Source of the DNA: Glaciecola sp. HTCC2999
Lineage (GTDB): Bacteria > Pseudomonadota > Gammaproteobacteria > Enterobacterales > Alteromonadaceae
Assembly: GCA_949498985.1 (NCBI GenBank)
Contig: CATECQ010000056.1
Span: forward strand, 1-58,281
Reading direction: 5' to 3'
DNA: 58,281 nucleotides
Shown here: positions 20,281-29,549 of the stretch, piece by piece
How the letters are laid out: every line of letters begins with the position of its first letter
Numbering within the stretch: position 1 is the first letter of the stretch
Notes under the pieces: generated by a model
Told to the model about the DNA's origin: nothing
Seen by the model: only the letters and a program-made list of their open reading frames with translations
Databases searched by the model: none
Made by a program: the position numbers and the translations under genes

Positions 20281-21633
20281 TCAATGACGTGCTTCCATTT
20301 TCATAATGGGTACTCGGATCATTCTTAAAAATAGTAAGCTAGGAATGACCATGATAGCGGTCAATAAAAAGAACAGCGCCCAGTTGCCTGCTAATCCATC
20401 TACTAACATGCCACTGCTAGATGCCAATAAAGTTCTACCTAAAACGCCTAATGAAGCCATTAGCGCGTATTGTGATGCACTAAAAGCTTGGTTACATAAC
20501 AACGAAATAAAGGCAACTAGGGCGACTGAGCTCCAAGCCGAGGTGAAACCATCAACAAAGACAGTGGCAGCAAATAGCAGCGTATTGGGGCCTGCTAACG
20601 CCATTAATGAAAACATCAGATTACTCGCGGCCATCGCAATCCCCCCGACCATTAAACCGCGATAAATACCATAACGCATGTTAACCATGCCACCAATCAC
20701 TGCGAATACAATGGTCACCCACCAATTGAGGAGTTTCGAGTAGCTCCCGATTTGTGTATTGGAAAAGCCAATTTCTTTATAAAAGACAATCGACATGCGA
20801 CCTAAAAAGGCTTCGCCGATTTTGAACAAGAAGATAAAAAGTAAAATAGATAACGCTAGTTTGAATCCGTTGCGTTGAAAAAATTCGCGAAATGGCTCAA
20901 TCAAAGATACTGCCAGCCAACTAACCATCCGATGCGAAAATTTTTGTGAATCCAGAGATAATCTTGACATATAGTTAGCACTCGCATCTGCTTGGTATGC
21001 ATTTCTAGATGTCACTGGTTCTTTGATCCAAAATACCGTAGTCGTCAATAGAGCCATAAGTCCGGCCATTGCAAAGTATAGGGTTTGCCAACTAAAACCG
21101 GATAAATCAACAAGGAAAAAGGGAATCGCACCTAGTCCGCCATAGCCTGTCCACCAGCCTGCAGTAGCCATTGCGGATGCACCTGACAAGGCTGCTTTTT
21201 CGTGAGGCATGATGGTATCAACACGAAAGGCATCAATAGCAATATCTTGAGTGGCTGAGGCGATAGCAATGCCTAAACCGATAGCCGCGACCCAATAAAG
21301 TTGTTCCGGCATGCTAACAAAACCCATTGCAATGCATAAAATGATAATACAAAGCTGGGTGACTAAAATCCAACTACGTCGTTGACCCATTTTCAGCAGT
21401 TGGATGCGATCTAGTAGTGGAGACCATAGAAAGTTAATCGAATAGGCAACAAAAATAACACCAAATAAACCAATTGCACTGCGTGATAATCCCTCATCTT
21501 GAAGCCATGCGGTCAACGCTGATCCAATGAGTACCCATGGAAAACCACTGGCCATACCTAAGCAAAAAATAGCTAATAAACGTTTGTCACGATAGGTAGA
21601 TAAACTTTTACGCAGTGTCGTGTTTGAATTCAT
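20281..21633 (-). CDS. ampG: AmpG-family muropeptide permease (MFS)
   Basis: A 450-residue MFS protein with twelve predicted membrane segments. The AmpG-like start GMASGFPWVLIGSALTAWLQ is followed by FGVIFVAYSINFLWSPLLDR in TM2, and a central loop lies near 205-235. AmpG imports GlcNAc-anhydroMurNAc peptides by proton symport for cytoplasmic recycling. Together with MurQ and NagA in this window it supports a salvage route. The gene stands alone, separated from cysG by about 106 bases. Some gammaproteobacteria have two AmpG paralogues that differ in activity, so function as the main permease is not proven. Confidence 0.88.
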   Translation of the reverse strand: MNSNTTLRKSLSTYRDKRLLAIFCLGMASGFPWVLIGSALTAWLQDEGLSRSAIGLFGVIFVAYSINFLWSPLLDRIQLLKMGQRRSWILVTQLCIIILCIAMGFVSMPEQLYWVAAIGLGIAIASATQDIAIDAFRVDTIMPHEKAALSGASAMATAGWWTGYGGLGAIPFFLVDLSGFSWQTLYFAMAGLMALLTTTVFWIKEPVTSRNAYQADASANYMSRLSLDSQKFSHRMVSWLAVSLIEPFREFFQRNGFKLALSILLFIFLFKIGEAFLGRMSIVFYKEIGFSNTQIGSYSKLLNWWVTIVFAVIGGMVNMRYGIYRGLMVGGIAMAASNLMFSLMALAGPNTLLFAATVFVDGFTSAWSSVALVAFISLLCNQAFSASQYALMASLGVLGRTLLASSSGMLVDGLAGNWALFFLLTAIMVIPSLLFLRMIRVPIMKMEARH

Positions 21634-21739
21634 GTTGTTGATATTATTATGAATGTATTAGCCATCATAGCACTTTGTAGGATGAAGCCCAAACCAATGC
21701 ACCACGATATCACTCTAAATAGACGATGATGCCGAGCGA

Positions 21740-23134
21740 CTAATCTGCTTGTGGTTTAAACCAATGTAAGTCGTCATGTAATGTAACCACGGTCCCAACG
21801 ATAATTAATGCAGGTGGTTTAATGTCAGCAGCTGTGACTAAATCAACAATGGTAGTTAATGTTCCAATCACTACTTTTTGATGTGGTAATGTGGCAGAAG
21901 CAACAATGGCTATTGGCATATCTGGTGACATACCATGAGCAATCATTTCACGGCAAATTATCTCTAATCCAGTCATGCCCATATAAAATACGGTGGTTTG
22001 ATTTTTTTGTACTAATGCAGGCCAATTTAAATTAATCGTATCGTCGCGTAAATGACCTGTCGCAAAGACAACAGATTGAGCATGATCGCGGTGAGTGAGT
22101 GGAATGCCTGCATAAGAAGCCGCACCACTGGCAGCGGTAACTGCAGGAACAACTTGGAAACTGATCCCATGCTCAACTAATGTTTCAAGCTCTTCACCGC
22201 CACGACCAAAGATAAATGGATCACCACCTTTAAGTCGTACGACTCGGTTACCCTCTAAGGCTTTATCCACTAACAACTGGTTAATCTCATCTTGAGGGAT
22301 CGTATGTTTTGATTTGGCTTTTCCGACGTAGATTTTTTCAGCATCTCGTCGCACAAGCTCCACAATAGCAGGAGAAACGAGTCGGTCATACACAACAATG
22401 TCGGCTTTTTGCATTAAACGCAATGCGCGGAATGTGAGTAAATCTGGATCACCGGGCCCTGCACCGACTAAGTATACTTCACCTTGTGTATTGTCTTGTT
22501 GAGTAAAATCATTTAATGCTCTAGCAAAGTCAGTATCTGCTTTGGTTTCATTACCCTGCATCACAGTTTCAGCAATATCACCATCAAGTACAGATTCCCA
22601 AAAATAACGGCGTTCGGTCACACTACCTAAACGAGTTTTCACTTCGTTGCGAAACTTTTCTGAAAAGCGCCCTAAGCGCTGGACTTGTGCAGGTATAACG
22701 CTTTCAAGTTTTTGGCGTAAATAACGTAATAATACTGGTGCAACACCACCACTAGACATGGCTATAATGATCGGAGACCGGTCAACAATAGATGGGGTGA
22801 TAAATTTACACAGTGGGGTGTTATCCACTACATTAACAAGTATGTTGTGTGCGGTAGCATGATCATGAATGTGTTGATTAACTTGTGGGTCATCTGTCGC
22901 AACAAAAATCATGTTGTGTGAAAAAATATCAGCATCTTCGAATTTACGTTCATGTAATGTGAGGGAATGTTCAGCGACGAGTTGTTTAACGGTATCACTG
23001 ACCCATGGAGAAACGATAGTGACTTTCGCAGGGGTTTTTAAAATCAGTTCTAGTTTTCGAGCACCCACTTCTCCTGCACCCACAATTAATACAGATAAAT
23101 GCTCAGCATCTATAAATACTGGGAAATATTGCAT
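21740..23134 (-). CDS. cysG: Siroheme synthase CysG (trifunctional)
   Basis: Converts uroporphyrinogen III to siroheme, the cofactor of sulfite and nitrite reductases. The N-terminal half (1-about 210) is the NAD-dependent dehydrogenase/ferrochelatase module, with GAGEVG at 19-24 and Asp104 and Ser128 in the places of the E. coli catalytic residues. The C-terminal half starts at about 219 with VYLVGAGPGDPDLLT, the SAM-binding methyltransferase signature, followed by VRLKGGDPFIFGRGGEE. Total length of 464 is near E. coli CysG (457). No sulfite or nitrite reductase gene is adjacent. It lies 51 bases downstream of deaD on the same strand. Confidence 0.96.
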   Translation of the reverse strand: MQYFPVFIDAEHLSVLIVGAGEVGARKLELILKTPAKVTIVSPWVSDTVKQLVAEHSLTLHERKFEDADIFSHNMIFVATDDPQVNQHIHDHATAHNILVNVVDNTPLCKFITPSIVDRSPIIIAMSSGGVAPVLLRYLRQKLESVIPAQVQRLGRFSEKFRNEVKTRLGSVTERRYFWESVLDGDIAETVMQGNETKADTDFARALNDFTQQDNTQGEVYLVGAGPGDPDLLTFRALRLMQKADIVVYDRLVSPAIVELVRRDAEKIYVGKAKSKHTIPQDEINQLLVDKALEGNRVVRLKGGDPFIFGRGGEELETLVEHGISFQVVPAVTAASGAASYAGIPLTHRDHAQSVVFATGHLRDDTINLNWPALVQKNQTTVFYMGMTGLEIICREMIAHGMSPDMPIAIVASATLPHQKVVIGTLTTIVDLVTAADIKPPALIIVGTVVTLHDDLHWFKPQAD

Positions 23135-23185
23135 GTTCGTGGATCCTTTGTGTAGCGCTCGAATATTTTAACTAAAACCACAAGA

Positions 23186-25030
23186 TTACTCTTGTGGTTT
23201 TTTAGGTCCTTTGCGATGTTCTTTTTTCGCAAAATTCGGTTTTGCACGAGATGCACCACGATTATCGCGTGCGCCATCTTTACCATTACCGCCTTCACGA
23301 TTACCGCGAGCAGGTGGTTTATCAGACCATTCACGTAGACTCAAACGTTGTCCAGCGACACGTGTGCCTTGAAGTTGCTCACGAGTTTCTGTAGGCATAC
23401 CGGCCGGCAAATCGACGGTAGAATAGGTGTCATAAATTTCAATAGCACCGATATTTTTAGAGCTAATATCGGCTTCATTAGCAATGGCACCTACAATGTT
23501 ACCAGGTTTGACATGATGCACATGACCGACATCAATGCGGAAACGTTTCATGCCAGCATCAGGGGTAGTGCGTTCACGAGGGCGACGTTCACCACGACCA
23601 CCTCTTTCACCTCCACGCCCGCGCTCACGACCACCGCGTTCGCGGCCACCAAAGTCACGCTCACTGCGTTCACGGCGTTCGGGTTTTGCATTTAAGTCTG
23701 GACGGTCGCCTTCTTTAAGGAGCAATGGCTCATCACCTTGAGCAATTTTAGCTAACGCTGCCATTAACACTTCAGGATCGGCTTCAGTTTCTGATTGAAT
23801 CGTTTCGATAATAGGGATTAAAGACTGAATAGAATCATCTTTAATGGCTTCCATTACTGACTCTTTAAAACGGACCAAACGCGATTCATTCATCTGTGAA
23901 ATGCTAGGAATAGGCATTTGTTCAATCGTTTGCTTAGTCGCTTTTTCTATTTGGAATAATAACCGTTTTTCACGATGTGAGATAAATAGAATCGCATCAC
24001 CCTGACGTCCAGCACGTCCAGTACGACCTATACGGTGAACGTATGATTCAGTGTCGTAAGGAATGTCAAAGTTAATAACGTGCGAAACACGCTCAACATC
24101 GAGACCACGGGCAACGACATCCGTTGCAATTAATATATCAATACTACCTGATTTCAAACGTTCGACGGTGCGTTCACGAGAGTTTTGTGGGATATCACCA
24201 TTGAGTGGTTCTACGTCATAACCGCGAGCTGATAATTTATCGGCTAATTCAAGTGTTGCAGTTTTGGTTCGAACAAAGACAATGACACCGTCAAATTGTT
24301 CGACTTCTAAGATACGGGTTAACGCTTCAAGTTTATGATGACCAGCTACTTGGCAATAACGCTGACGTATAGTTGAAGCGGTGGACACTTTTGACGCAAT
24401 TTTTACATGCTTAGGATCATGCAAGTAACGTTCTGTAATTTTCTTGATTGGTCCTGGCATAGTGGCCGAGAACAAAGCTGTTTGTTTCTCTTTTGGAGAA
24501 TGTGACAAAATAAGCTCAACATCATCGATAAAGCCCATACGTAACATTTCATCTGCTTCATCAAGCACTAAGAACTTCAAACGGTCGAGTTTAAGAGTTT
24601 TACGTTGAATATGATCGATAATCCGGCCAGGAGTTCCAACAACAACCTGAACACCACGTTTTAATTGACGAATTTGGTTGTCATATGATTGACCACCATA
24701 AATGGGTAACACTCGAATTTTTTTAGAAAAACTGGCATATACTTGGAATGCTTCAGCTACTTGAATCGCTAATTCACGCGTCGGTGCAAGTATAAGTAGT
24801 TGTGGGAAACTTTCCTCTACATCGATGTTCGCTAACATAGGTAACGCAAAAGCTGCGGTTTTTCCTGTGCCAGTTTGAGCTTGCCCTAATAAATCGTGGC
24901 CTTCTAAAAGTAATGGAATACTTTCTGCTTGAATGGGGGAGGGTTTTTCGTAACCTACTTTTTCTAGAGCTTGTAAAATTTCTGAGGGTAGATTGAGGTC
25001 TTTAAATGTCATATTGACAATATCGGTCAT
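23186..25030 (-). CDS. deaD: DEAD-box RNA helicase DeaD/CsdA
   Basis: An ATP-dependent RNA helicase acting in ribosome assembly and mRNA unwinding in the cold. AQTGTGKT (51-58), PTRELA (83-88), DEAD (157-160), SAT and HRIGRTGRAG mark the two RecA-like domains. These are followed by a linker, an Arg-Gly-rich stretch (about 443-485) and a DbpA-type RNA-binding domain starting near residue 489 (MKRFRIDVG). The end (about 580-614) is again Lys/Arg/Gly-rich. Length is 614 against 629 in E. coli. AGGATCCTCC precedes the ATG, and the 435-base upstream gap leaves room for a long 5' leader as in cold-regulated csdA. Confidence 0.95.
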   Translation of the reverse strand: MTDIVNMTFKDLNLPSEILQALEKVGYEKPSPIQAESIPLLLEGHDLLGQAQTGTGKTAAFALPMLANIDVEESFPQLLILAPTRELAIQVAEAFQVYASFSKKIRVLPIYGGQSYDNQIRQLKRGVQVVVGTPGRIIDHIQRKTLKLDRLKFLVLDEADEMLRMGFIDDVELILSHSPKEKQTALFSATMPGPIKKITERYLHDPKHVKIASKVSTASTIRQRYCQVAGHHKLEALTRILEVEQFDGVIVFVRTKTATLELADKLSARGYDVEPLNGDIPQNSRERTVERLKSGSIDILIATDVVARGLDVERVSHVINFDIPYDTESYVHRIGRTGRAGRQGDAILFISHREKRLLFQIEKATKQTIEQMPIPSISQMNESRLVRFKESVMEAIKDDSIQSLIPIIETIQSETEADPEVLMAALAKIAQGDEPLLLKEGDRPDLNAKPERRERSERDFGGRERGGRERGRGGERGGRGERRPRERTTPDAGMKRFRIDVGHVHHVKPGNIVGAIANEADISSKNIGAIEIYDTYSTVDLPAGMPTETREQLQGTRVAGQRLSLREWSDKPPARGNREGGNGKDGARDNRGASRAKPNFAKKEHRKGPKKPQE

Positions 25031-25465
25031 GGAGGATCCTGATGTAGAACAACACTTCGTTGAGTCAGTATGACCGGTTAAAGTGATGAAGATATTACTT
25101 AAAACATAATTATAAGCTTAAAATCGTTGATATACCATTTAACTTATCAGATTTCTGATGTGATTAAGCCGACTATTTATTAATCGGGTGCGTTGTTTGC
25201 TTAATTTTATATCATTTTTTACTTAGATAATGTGTAAGTAAAATGTTAATTTATAATAAGTTAATCCGACCTACTTGGATTGCAGATATGTCGATATCAA
25301 AGCTCTTACTATTGTGTAATGATGCATTGTCTTTAGATTGAACCTATCCATCTGTTTGACTAATATAATTGAGAAGCGATTGCATTTATCCAAATAGCTC
25401 AAAATATAACCAATTTAATCATCAATACTAATCCATTGATGACGCATGAGTAAAATATATATCTG
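25031..25465. other. Long AT-rich intergenic region between deaD and the acetyltransferase gene
   Basis: This divergent gap holds no credible reading frame. It is strongly AT-rich and contains a small inverted repeat, ATCAG-ATTT-CTGAT (25147-25160). A long 5' leader of deaD probably lies here, by analogy with E. coli csdA, and the acetyltransferase promoter must also be within it. I cannot fix either start site by eye. Confidence 0.4.
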
Positions 25466-25945
25466 ATGATAATTTATAGACCGGCTGATTTTTCGACTAC
25501 GACTGACGCAAATGCATTACGTAAGCTTATGAATGCATATGCTACAGATCCGATGGGAGGTAATACCCCCATTTCTGATACTATTTTAGATTCTCTTCCG
25601 AGATTACTGGCACTGCGCAACGATACATTTAGTATCATTGCTTGGGATAGTCATGTACCAGTAGGGTTGGCTAATTGTTTTGTGGGCTTTTCAACGTTCG
25701 CTGCCCGTGAACTAGTTAATGTGCATGATTTAGTTGTCATTAAGAGTCATCGTTATCAAGGCATAGGTAAAGCCTTGTTAGCAGAAGTCGAAGCAGTCGC
25801 TCAGTTACGCGGAGCCTGTAAAGTGACGCTTGAGGTGTTACAAAATAATGCTCCTGCTCGAAAAGCCTATGCTGACGTGGGTTTTGTTCCTTATGAATTA
25901 GCACCTGGTGCGGGTGTGGCTGAGTTTTGGCAGAAGAAAATATAA
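25466..25945 (+). CDS. GNAT-family N-acetyltransferase
   Basis: A 159-residue acetyltransferase. Motif A of the GNAT fold is clear as VHDLVVIKSHRYQGIGKALL (about 89-108), with the R/Q-x-x-G-x-G/A acetyl-CoA pyrophosphate loop. It is followed by VTLEVLQNNAPARKAY, typical of motif B, and a closing FVPYEL segment. Small proteins of this kind acetylate free amino acids, amines or antibiotics; the acceptor cannot be deduced. No ribosome-binding site is obvious before the ATG. It stands alone, and a strong hairpin follows 23 bases after the stop. Confidence 0.85.
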   Translation: MIIYRPADFSTTTDANALRKLMNAYATDPMGGNTPISDTILDSLPRLLALRNDTFSIIAWDSHVPVGLANCFVGFSTFAARELVNVHDLVVIKSHRYQGIGKALLAEVEAVAQLRGACKVTLEVLQNNAPARKAYADVGFVPYELAPGAGVAEFWQKKI

Positions 25946-25968
25946 ATTAGCGTATTTTACTGTTTACC

Positions 25969-25991
25969 GGGATAGCACTGGGTGCTATCTC
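25969..25991. terminator. Stable hairpin after the acetyltransferase gene
   Basis: GATAGCAC (25971-25978) pairs perfectly with GTGCTATC (25982-25989) around a three-base loop TGG. A G-T and a G-C pair extend the stem to ten pairs. No T run follows on either strand, so it is not a classical intrinsic terminator. It may stop or protect the 3' end of the acetyltransferase message. Confidence 0.4.
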
Positions 25992-26088
25992 ATAATATAT
26001 TGGCCTTATAACCTCTGGTTGTCGTGTTCACAATGCAATAATGCATGTACAATACAACCATGAATTTTTATGTTATTAATCAATAAAT

Positions 26089-26943
26089 ATGTATTCAAAT
26101 ATTGTCTCTGCACTATCGCAATTACGACACAATCGTATTTTTGAAATAGTCGTCATTACAGTCATTATTATTTCAGCGCTTGAGATAGGTGCAAAAACCT
26201 TCCCATTATCAGAATCTGCCATATTAGTCACAAAGATCATGGATCGTGTCATTACGATCTTTTTCCTCTTTGAAATTTTGATCCGTTTTATTGCGGAACC
26301 TCGCAAAAAAGATTTTTTTAAATCAGGTTGGAACCTTTTTGACACGCTTGTGGTGGTGATCAGTTTGATTCCTATAAACGAATCAGAGATGGCATTACTG
26401 GCACGTTTGATTCGTGTTTTCCGTGTTTTGCGAATGATTTCGATTATCCCTGAACTACGAGTCTTAATTAATTCGTTACTCAAAGCTATGCCACAAATGG
26501 GCTACGTCGTCTTATTGATGTTTATTATTTTTTATATCTATGCAGCGATAGGAAGTTATTTATTTGCGCCTATTAATGAAGTGCTGTGGGGGAATATTGC
26601 GATCTCGATGCTGACTCTATTCAGGGTGATGACCTTCGAAGATTGGACGGATGTTATGTATGAGACTCAAGCTGTCTATGGATTCTCTTGGATATATTAT
26701 ATGACTTTTATTTTCTTAACAGCCTTTGCGTTTTTGAATATGGTCATTGGGATTGTGATTAATGTGATGGAACAAGAGCAACGAGAAGCTTATGAGCGTG
26801 AGTTAGCGAACAATCCAGAACAACAAGATATCTCTAATCGCGAGGTCAATGCTGAGCTTCATGCTCAAATTGATGAACTGCAAAGCGAAATTGCTGAAAT
26901 TAAAGCATTATTAGTTGCTCACCGCCCGCCAGATAAAATGTAA
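26089..26943 (+). CDS. Single-domain voltage-gated cation channel (NaChBac/BacNav superfamily)
   Basis: A 284-residue, six-segment ion-transport protein that should form tetramers in the inner membrane. S4 carries four arginines at every third position (R106, R109, R112, R115) in RLIRVFRVLR, the voltage sensor. The pore loop between S5 and S6 has the filter TFEDWTD (182-188). NavAb has TLESWSM, and its engineered calcium-selective form CavAb has TLDDWSD. Here Glu184, Asp185 and Asp188 give the same acidic pattern. After S6 comes a charged tail ending in a predicted coiled coil (AELHAQIDELQSEIAEIKAL), as in other bacterial channels. Ion preference is inferred. Confidence 0.88.
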   Translation: MYSNIVSALSQLRHNRIFEIVVITVIIISALEIGAKTFPLSESAILVTKIMDRVITIFFLFEILIRFIAEPRKKDFFKSGWNLFDTLVVVISLIPINESEMALLARLIRVFRVLRMISIIPELRVLINSLLKAMPQMGYVVLLMFIIFYIYAAIGSYLFAPINEVLWGNIAISMLTLFRVMTFEDWTDVMYETQAVYGFSWIYYMTFIFLTAFAFLNMVIGIVINVMEQEQREAYERELANNPEQQDISNREVNAELHAQIDELQSEIAEIKALLVAHRPPDKM

Positions 26944-26997
26944 GAGGATGGACGTTGAGAAATTGATTATTCATTCTCATTTTAGCATCCAAGAAAC

Positions 26998-27036
26998 AAA
27001 AAAGAGCTTATGACTTTATCAGCCATAAGCCCTTTT
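26998..27036. terminator. Bidirectional terminator between the channel gene and tolC
   Basis: GCTTATG (27006-27012) pairs with CATAAGC (27024-27030). TTTT follows on the plus strand (27033-27036), and a six-base A run precedes it (26998-27003), read as TTTTTT on the minus strand. It can end transcription of the channel gene and, more strongly, of tolC. Confidence 0.65.
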
Positions 27037-27058
27037 CATATTGTCACCGCATCAGTAA

Positions 27059-28348
27059 CTATGCCGGTTTTAAACCTTTGTTTATTGCTTCTATATCTGC
27101 AACAGTTAATGTACCAGCAGCACGCTTAAGATTGATAACCGCTGTAATAAAATCATATCGCGCATTTGCGAGGTTCTTGCGAGCATTAAACAGGTTTCGC
27201 GTTGAATTCAACACATCTACGATGGTACGGATACCAACATCAAATCCTTCTTCCGTTGCGCGTAATGCTGATTCAGCAGAGACTACAGCTTGCTCAAATG
27301 CTTTAATTGTAGAAATATTGGCGCCGATGTCGTTAAAGGAATTACGAACACTTCGTACTGTGCCACGATAGGTCTGTTCTAATGTTTCACTTTCCGCTAC
27401 AAAACGCGAACGAGATTGTTCTGTGCGAGCAGTTGTCGAACCACCCGAGTAAATTGGCACACTCAATGTAATACCCAGTGATGTGGTGTCAGAATCGCTG
27501 TCAACACCATTAGTATCAAAATCAGATCGTGATACTGAGCCAGATAATCCTAGTGTAGGTAAGTGTCCTGCTTCATTCGCACTGATGTCATCTTTGGCGA
27601 TATCTACGGCAAATTGCTGAGCTTGCAAGTCTAAGTTATTCAATCGTGCTAGCTCTAACCACTCATCTACACTTTGTGGGGCAGGTGCTTGAGCAGCAAA
27701 CGTGTCAGTATTTAATACATTTACTGTTTGGTAATATAAACCCGTAATTTCACGCAATTGCTCTTTACGGAGTTCTAACGTGTTTTGAGCACGGATCTCT
27801 TGGGCAATGGTAGTATCAAAGTTTGCTTGAGCTTCATGCACAGCGGTAATGGCAATTAAGCCAACTTCAAAGCGTTGTTTCGTTTGTTCTAATTGGCGTT
27901 CAATGGCACGTTTTTCTGCTTGCACGAATTCAACATTATCTTTAGCTCGCAAAATATTCAGATAGGCGTTAACTACACGTACAATAAGATCTTGTAAGGT
28001 CGCGGAGTACGAGGCTTCGGCTTGTTGTGCGACTTTCTCAGCGCGATCCATGCCGACCCATTTAGCATGATCATATAATGACATAGATAAGCCAACCCGA
28101 TAATTTAGAGTATCGGTTTCGACATCATTAGTGTCCGACATACTGTAGCCAATTGAGCCTGACACTTGTGGTAATAATGGTGCGCGTGCTAATGTCACGC
28201 CCTTAAGTGATACATCGCGTAGAGCTTTTGCGCGGTTAACGACAGGATCTTTATCGAGCGCTTGTTGGTAAATAGTTGTGATATCTTGTGCGTGAAGTGA
28301 GCCGGTAAATCCTATACTTATGATGACACTTAAGAGTGTTTTTTTCAT
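27059..28348 (-). CDS. tolC: Outer-membrane efflux channel TolC
   Basis: The trimeric outer-membrane and periplasmic duct for tripartite drug efflux pumps and type I secretion. The mature part shows the two structural repeats of the OEP family: long helices rich in Ala, Gln and Glu, with LSVPIYSGGSTTARTEQSR near the second repeat. A signal peptide MKKTLLSVIISIGFTGSLHAQ precedes it in part and ends at HAQ-DITT. I chose the ATG at 28348, with AAAGG upstream; an in-frame TTG at 28363 adds five residues. About 429 residues, shorter than E. coli TolC (493), as in marine relatives. It is divergent from nudF, as in E. coli. Confidence 0.93.
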   Translation of the reverse strand: MKKTLLSVIISIGFTGSLHAQDITTIYQQALDKDPVVNRAKALRDVSLKGVTLARAPLLPQVSGSIGYSMSDTNDVETDTLNYRVGLSMSLYDHAKWVGMDRAEKVAQQAEASYSATLQDLIVRVVNAYLNILRAKDNVEFVQAEKRAIERQLEQTKQRFEVGLIAITAVHEAQANFDTTIAQEIRAQNTLELRKEQLREITGLYYQTVNVLNTDTFAAQAPAPQSVDEWLELARLNNLDLQAQQFAVDIAKDDISANEAGHLPTLGLSGSVSRSDFDTNGVDSDSDTTSLGITLSVPIYSGGSTTARTEQSRSRFVAESETLEQTYRGTVRSVRNSFNDIGANISTIKAFEQAVVSAESALRATEEGFDVGIRTIVDVLNSTRNLFNARKNLANARYDFITAVINLKRAAGTLTVADIEAINKGLKPA

Positions 28349-28479
28349 ACTGCTGCCTTTCAATCAGTTAAAATGAATCTATTATTGTAGAGTGTAAGAA
28401 ATTCAAACGCATACATAAATAATTATCGCGTAACGAGCATCGGTTATGTGTAACAGAATGTAATTTCTTTAGGAAAACT

Positions 28480-29103
28480 ATGTCAGTCAAATCACAGTTT
28501 AGTCATCAAGACGTCGAAGTGCTAACAACTAGACCATTATACGACGGTTTCTTTAAAATGGTACAATATAAGCTGAAACATAGGCTGTTTGCTGGTGGTT
28601 GGTCAAGTGAAGTGACACGGGAAATGTTTGAGCGAGGCCATGCTGTTGCAGTACTGCCTTATGATCCCGTTACCCAAGAATTTGTACTAATAGAGCAATT
28701 TCGATTAGGTGCGATGGCTACGTCTCAATCACCGTGGTTAATTGAGGTCATTGCAGGCATGATTGATACAGGTTACTCTCCGGAAGAAGTGTGTCATAAA
28801 GAAGCTCGAGAAGAAGCGGGGATTGAGCTACAACATCTGACAAAAGCGTGTAGTTACTTATCTAGTCCTGGGGGAACCACCGAACGACTGCATATTTATA
28901 TTGCTCAAACAGATGCTACCCAAGCGGATGGACTTCACGGTGTTGAGCACGAATCAGAAGATATATTGGTGCATCGTATAGCACAGAAGCAAGCAAAAGA
29001 ATGGCTGGAGAATGGACGCATTGATAATGCGGCAGCCATCATCGCATTACAGTATTTCTTTTTAAATAAACAACAGATTTTAGAGAGTTGGCAAGAGCCA
29101 TGA
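28480..29103 (+). CDS. nudF: ADP-ribose pyrophosphatase NudF
   Basis: A Nudix hydrolase that cleaves ADP-ribose to AMP and ribose 5-phosphate. The Nudix box runs from Gly93 to Ile115. The usual first Glu of the box is Tyr99 and the Arg of REUxEE is Lys107, while the metal-binding EAREEAG core is intact. The downstream LSSPGGTTERLHIY segment is the hallmark of the ADP-ribose-specific group. Length is 207 against 209 in E. coli. It starts a run of tightly overlapping genes: its stop overlaps the yqiB ATG, and yqiA overlaps yqiB. Confidence 0.93.
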   Translation: MSVKSQFSHQDVEVLTTRPLYDGFFKMVQYKLKHRLFAGGWSSEVTREMFERGHAVAVLPYDPVTQEFVLIEQFRLGAMATSQSPWLIEVIAGMIDTGYSPEEVCHKEAREEAGIELQHLTKACSYLSSPGGTTERLHIYIAQTDATQADGLHGVEHESEDILVHRIAQKQAKEWLENGRIDNAAAIIALQYFFLNKQQILESWQEP

Positions 29104-29549
29104 ACGACCAGATAAGACACGAGAAAAAATACGTCCCACATTTACCGAGCTTATTAGCAATAGGTGATCATAATTACGCGCGACTGATGCGCTTATTACC
29201 TGATTGTGACACCCAAAATATGACGTATCATTTTTGTGTTGAAGCATCACTGAGTTACGCGATTGAAATTACAGATTGTGCGCGATATACCACGACAGTT
29301 CAGGTGAAGCAGGTTGCTGAATCGTTGCCTCATTTCTTAAAACCGTCCATGACGGTGCGGTTATATCATGATGCCAAATCAGCAGAGGTCATCAGTTGTC
29401 AACATGTAGGTAACTTAAAAGCGAGTTATGAATATCCAAATTTACATATGCATCAAAAAAATGAAAAATTTATGGTGAATGTATTTTTATCAGAATGGTT
29501 ACAATTTTGTATTACTTATCAAAACAAACTTGCAGCAAACAATTCATGA
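29100..29549 (+). CDS. yqiB: DUF1249 protein YqiB
   Basis: A 149-residue conserved protein of unknown function, always found in the tolC-nudF neighbourhood of gammaproteobacteria. Typical DUF1249 features are KKYVPHLPSLLAIGDHNYAR near the start and the LKASYEYPNLHMHQKNEK segment near the end. I chose the ATG at 29100, which overlaps the nudF stop (ATGA); an in-frame TTG at 29088 would add four residues. The overlap suggests coupled translation. No catalytic motif is visible. Confidence 0.88.
   Translation: MNDQIRHEKKYVPHLPSLLAIGDHNYARLMRLLPDCDTQNMTYHFCVEASLSYAIEITDCARYTTTVQVKQVAESLPHFLKPSMTVRLYHDAKSAEVISCQHVGNLKASYEYPNLHMHQKNEKFMVNVFLSEWLQFCITYQNKLAANNS

Noticed and set aside
23348-23741. 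Plus-strand Arg/Pro/Ser-rich frames opposite the deaD tail
   Set aside because: The bias comes from the antisense of the Arg-Gly codons of the helicase.
29495-29545. Longer in-frame start for yqiA
   Set aside because: It would lie inside yqiB and add residues not seen in the family; the ATG at 29546 overlaps the yqiB stop in the usual way.
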